Shown here in pieces: positions 60,685-64,000 of a DNA stretch of 64,000 nt. Source of the stretch: Cymodocea nodosa (Eukaryota > Streptophyta > Magnoliopsida > Alismatales > Cymodoceaceae); assembly GCA_036874045.1 (NCBI GenBank), contig CM072342.1, positions 20,178,001-20,242,000 of the forward strand. The letters are read 5' to 3'. Every line of letters starts with the position of its first letter. Position 1 is the stretch's first letter. The position numbers and the translations under genes were made by a program. The notes beneath the pieces are model-generated. The model did not search any database. It saw only the letters and a list, made by a program, of their open reading frames with translations, and was not told the origin of the DNA.

Positions 60685-62286
60685 TCCTCAAGTCTCGTCC
60701 ATTAGTCTCGTCTCCTCAACTTTCATCTAACCTGCAACCCCATTGACAGTAATCAATAATGGCAACCAGTTATCAAGAGAGGAAATCTCCAAGCAGTGGT
60801 CACAATTAGGTAAGGACGAAGCAGCGACAGCAAGGTAGACAACGAAGAGAATTGGAAGGGAGAGTGGGGAGACCAGGTTCCTTTCTGTGTATGTGTAGAT
60901 AGGAGGAGAGGGAGGGGTGACAGCTAGGCTTTTGGAGTGGGGAGAAGCGTTTTCCTCCTCCCTGCTTGGATTTCTTCTTTTACCCTTGGTCTTTAAAAAT
61001 TTGAACTCCAGTACCACGTGGAAACAATAAATGGTGAAAATGGATTGATGATAAACGTAAGTACTTCTATTTATAGCCATTATACAAGATAGACCAATGT
61101 AGGATAAGTAATGTAAGACTAAACTCATACACAACACATAACTTTAATATATTGATATACTCTAACAATATCAATAAATTTATAGATATGCATACCTTAA
61201 ATTTTCTAATTAACACAGATATGGATACAAGTATCACTTCTAATGGCATCTGTGCGTAACTGTGAGTACGATTAATGTTTTAGTATATTATGCATGCATA
61301 TTAGGATTTTTATAATACGATTACTAAAATTCTAAGAAAATGAAAGAAACAAAACAAAGGTAAACCTAAAACAATGATCATAAACTTAAAAATGTTTCTC
61401 AAATCTTCAATACAAAGTATTTGTAGTAACAATCTTCAAAAAATTGCAAAGTATCAGTCTTCAGAAAAAAGGTGAAGCATCTAGTATGTATGGAACCACC
61501 AGATTTCATACCTATACCAGTAGCGTTTCATATTTGTATGAACACGGTAGGTGTCCTCAGGTATTAGGGTATATCACAGATGGCACGGTCGATGATTCTA
61601 TATTGAATAGATTAAGCCTAGGTCAGGGTGCAGGATACTTACCAAGTACTTGGTCTAACCCTATATTGCTTCCAATACCACAAGACATCAACTTAAATTA
61701 AAGCCAGTGTTACAGTTTGTCCTTTAGCTTAACATTGCCAATGCAATCATGCCTATTTCGACTCATTTGGATTTTGGGTTTAACTTGGGTCACCATATTT
61801 CCAAATGGAATTAAAACATCAATGATTGTAGAGTTTATCGTTACTTATATCCTTAAACTTATTACGATATATCCATCAATAAATTATACGTATCTTCAAT
61901 AATACCGAATATGAATGCACAACTTTTTGCACTTTGCTTCGATTTTTACAGCTCATGTGACGTGGTTTGTTGTTGTATTAGAATCTGTTATTATTAGTAA
62001 CTGTGATACAGAATAAACGAACTTTTTTGTGGGGATTTACGTTATCATGTACAAACCCAAACCCTGTTTCCATTATTTTCAGGTTGACGTGGAAAGAACG
62101 AGAGCGAATGCCCACGATAGGCTCATGAGCAAGCTTGCTGCCTTAAGGCAAAGGGCAGAGGAGAAGCTTGCGGTGGCAGAAGCCAAAAGAAATAGGGAAG
62201 CCACGAGAGCATCAGAGCAAGCAGATTTCATTCGGAGAACCGGACAGGTTCCGTCTTCCTTTTTGTGTTGGTGCTGCTGTTCTTGA
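57983..62286 (+). CDS. remorin family protein (long N-terminus)
   Basis: Six exons, 57983-58033, 58123-58243, 58336-58821, 59354-59846, 60016-60097 and 62083-62286, join in phase to 479 codons (478 aa). The N-terminal about 360 residues are Ser/Pro/Thr-rich and probably disordered, with SRTGTPVRANTPIRSPTSSR giving many likely phosphosites. The C-terminal Remorin_C domain is a coiled coil at about 365-470: AAAWEEAEKAKYLARFKREE, then VDVERTRANAHDRLMSKLAA. The end, SFLCWCCCS, has four cysteines in five residues, fitting the palmitoylated C-terminal anchor that places remorins in plasma-membrane nanodomains. Remorins act as scaffolds in defence, symbiosis and plasmodesmal transport. Intron 5 is 2 kb and contains a GATA microsatellite. 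Upstream ABRE-like sites suggest stress control. Confidence 0.92.
60655..60684. repeat. (GATA)n microsatellite in remorin intron 5
   Basis: Seven or so tandem GATA units following a T-rich stretch. Confidence 0.9.
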
Positions 62287-62354
62287 ACCGAGATCATCAT
62301 GTTCATGCCCTTTGGTTCTCATCTCATTCTGTCGTGAGACGGGTAAAGCAAAAC

Positions 62355-62388
<34 letters not shown>

Positions 62389-63238
62389 GCACACACACAC
62401 TCTCTTTCTCTCTTTAAAAAAAGAAAAAAAGAAAAGAAAAAAAAAACTTGGAGCTGTGCACTGTACCTCCTTTGTTGTATCTAGACCCTGTAATATTTGT
62501 TCAAGTCCTTGATTCTCTGTATTTGCCACCGTCATTCTTAACCATGATGCTGTCAAGCTTTGTATTCATGGCACTTCCATGGTTCAGCGAACAAACCACT
62601 TGGAATGGAGATCTGTGTGCTCAATGCCCTTGACAGGCCCGGATGATCAACCGACGCCTTCATGCTCCTTTGGTTACATGCCCTTGATCTAATTACGTCT
62701 TTAGTTCCGTTCTAACACACGATATTGTCCGACGCCGGATTACTTGAGAGCCTCGTATTGTATTAGCAGCGGACGATGATTACCCCACCTACGTCTCATC
62801 GTTAGCATGCGATTACTCCCAGTTCAGAGTTTGGTAATTGTAACGTTTTTTCATCTTAACAACTCATTACTCACAATAAAATGAATGTACGAATTCGTTG
62901 TACGTACCATTCGGCTGTCTGATATTATGAGCAGGAGGAAGCATATGTATGATCATCGGGTGATCCCCGTAAATAAACCCAATAGAAGGGGGCTTCTTCG
63001 GAAATACGGAAATTAGTAGCCCTAGTCACACGAGCGCCCCTCCTGGAGATAAAATTATTTAAACCCCGTCCCACCACCACCTCCTCCCTTTCTCTCCTTC
63101 TGCCATCCCCGTTATCTGCCTTCCTCTCCCCTGTTCCAGCCGGACTAGATCGGTGTCCCAGTCGATCATTCCGTGTTTTTCCCTAATTCGACCAGACTGC
63201 TCCATCCCGATTCTTCATCTCCGTCAGATCCGGGGGCA
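62287..63238. other. spacer between the remorin and CCCH genes
   Basis: 62287 to about 62640 is probably the remorin 3' untranslated part. The rest is ordinary spacer and the promoter of the next gene, with a TATA-like TATTTAAA at 63056-63063 and a C/T-rich leader after it. Confidence 0.6.
62357..62400. repeat. (CT)n-(CA)n compound microsatellite
   Basis: A CT run followed by ACACAC in the probable 3' untranslated part of the remorin gene. Confidence 0.9.
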
Positions 63239-63361
63239 ATGGAAGCCGGGGGGCAGGATGGCACCGCGCCGGAGGTGTCTTCCACGACCGCGGAGGAGGA
63301 GGCCTTGAAGAGGAACACCGACTGCGTCTACTTCCTCGCTTCCCCCCTCACGTGCAAGAAA
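63239..63361 (+). CDS. first exon of a CCCH zinc-finger protein (partial)
   Basis: 41 codons from ATG to a GTGAGT donor. The peptide MEAGGQDGTAPEV leads into EEEALKRNTDCVYFLASPLT followed by CKK, which matches the start of the first zinc finger in plant CCCH proteins of the Arabidopsis C3H17 type as I remember them. There the next exon continues GSECEYRHSE to complete the C-x-C-x-C-x-H set. Two of the zinc ligands (DC, TC) are visible here. These proteins are thought to bind RNA or DNA. No second exon is found before the right edge, so the intron is longer than 639 bases. The ATG is the first after the leader that leads into the conserved block. Confidence 0.85.
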
Positions 63362-64000
63362 GTGAGTGCTTTCTAGGTTTTGTCTTTGACTTGAATTCCG
63401 TCTACAGCCCCCTTTCTTCTTTACCGTCTTCGACATGGATTCTGGTCCCTTCACATTGTTTCTTCTTGGCATGCTTGGGTTGTTTTCTGTTGGCATGCTT
63501 GGATTGGATTGTTGATTAAGATCAGGACGGTGGTTTTATTGGTGGTTCCTTTTGGGAATTTTCTGTGCGCTAAGGACGATTTTAGGGTAGACTGATTTGC
63601 AGGTTTGCTGTATCTGTGCTTCTGATTTTGATCTGAGAGGCAGTTACACATTCAATTGTAGTTCTTCTAATTGATCGAGTAGCACAGTGACAACCGGCGA
63701 TTTCATGACCAGTAGAATAATTAGTTGCTGGTCTTTCTAGGTTACTCATCGTATGATGGCAATGGATGAAGTTTGATGTGAGTTGCGACTTTCAGGTTAT
63801 GGAGAGAAGCACATAGGCATATCATACGCAACTTGTTCATCAGCCGTTATAAATTACATTCATAAGTGAAAATAAATAAAATGTCATATATGGTTCAAGG
63901 CCTAAGGTGTTGATTTCAATATGTGCGTTGGATACTCAACTCAAGAAGCAACATAATATTCTACAGATTACAGCCACATGAAAACTTTAGTTGCTAGAGT
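63362..64000 (+). other. start of intron 1 of the CCCH gene
   Basis: From the GTGAGT donor to the window edge I find no acceptor followed by the expected CCCH sequence. The sequence is ordinary T-rich intron with no repeat recognised. Confidence 0.7.

Noticed and set aside
63173-63238. Upstream in-frame ATG of the CCCH gene (22 extra codons)
   Set aside because: The added residues are leader-like and unlike family members; the ATG at 63239 leads directly into the conserved start.

Overview
The window is nuclear DNA of a flowering plant. Genes are split by AT-rich GT-AG introns, and the spliced products match plant families (NAB/KIP1-like, B-block TFIIIC, a ferredoxin-fused metallo-beta-lactamase protein, RPS19, remorin, plant-type CCCH zinc finger). 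GC-rich first exons beside AT-rich introns suggest a monocot, probably not a grass; this is inference and no species is named.

Layout. 1-1800: AT-rich sequence with short repeats and one uncertain minus-strand exon. 2033-3629 (-): two-exon NAB/kinase-interacting (NETWORKED-like) gene. 3630-6866: spacer and promoter side of that gene. 6867-34207 (-): a 27-kb, 16-exon gene for the B-block-binding subunit of TFIIIC (GTF3C1), which can be spliced to 1800 codons with every junction in phase. Its large introns carry a decayed LINE, short LINE 3' ends, an inverted repeat pair, tandem duplications and other repeat debris. 34208-38438: very AT-rich divergent spacer with a decayed hAT transposase. 38439-44027 (+): 11-exon plastid-type protein with a ferredoxin-like cluster motif and a metallo-beta-lactamase fold, with a second LINE fragment in intron 5. 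44619-47661 (+): RPS19, four exons; its 2.4-kb third intron holds a tRNA-derived SINE and a relic copy of exon 3. 48836-50530 (+): two-exon gene of unknown function. 52814-54843 (+): small four-exon gene of unknown function. 57983-62286 (+): six-exon remorin. 63239 to the right edge (+): first exon of a CCCH zinc-finger gene.

The genes do not form one pathway. They are a normal gene-dense plant segment: RNA polymerase III initiation (GTF3C1), ribosome (RPS19), membrane or actin scaffolds (NAB protein, remorin), a plastid metallo-hydrolase and an RNA- or DNA-binding zinc finger.

The most notable structure is a recurring one. Three neighbouring genes each carry an extra, incomplete copy of one of their own exon ends inside an adjoining intron. 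The GTF3C1 copy keeps a splice acceptor and could act as a premature-stop exon. The RPS19 copy gives a candidate empty site for the SINE found in the parent copy. I found no CRISPR array, operon or clearly new multi-gene system.
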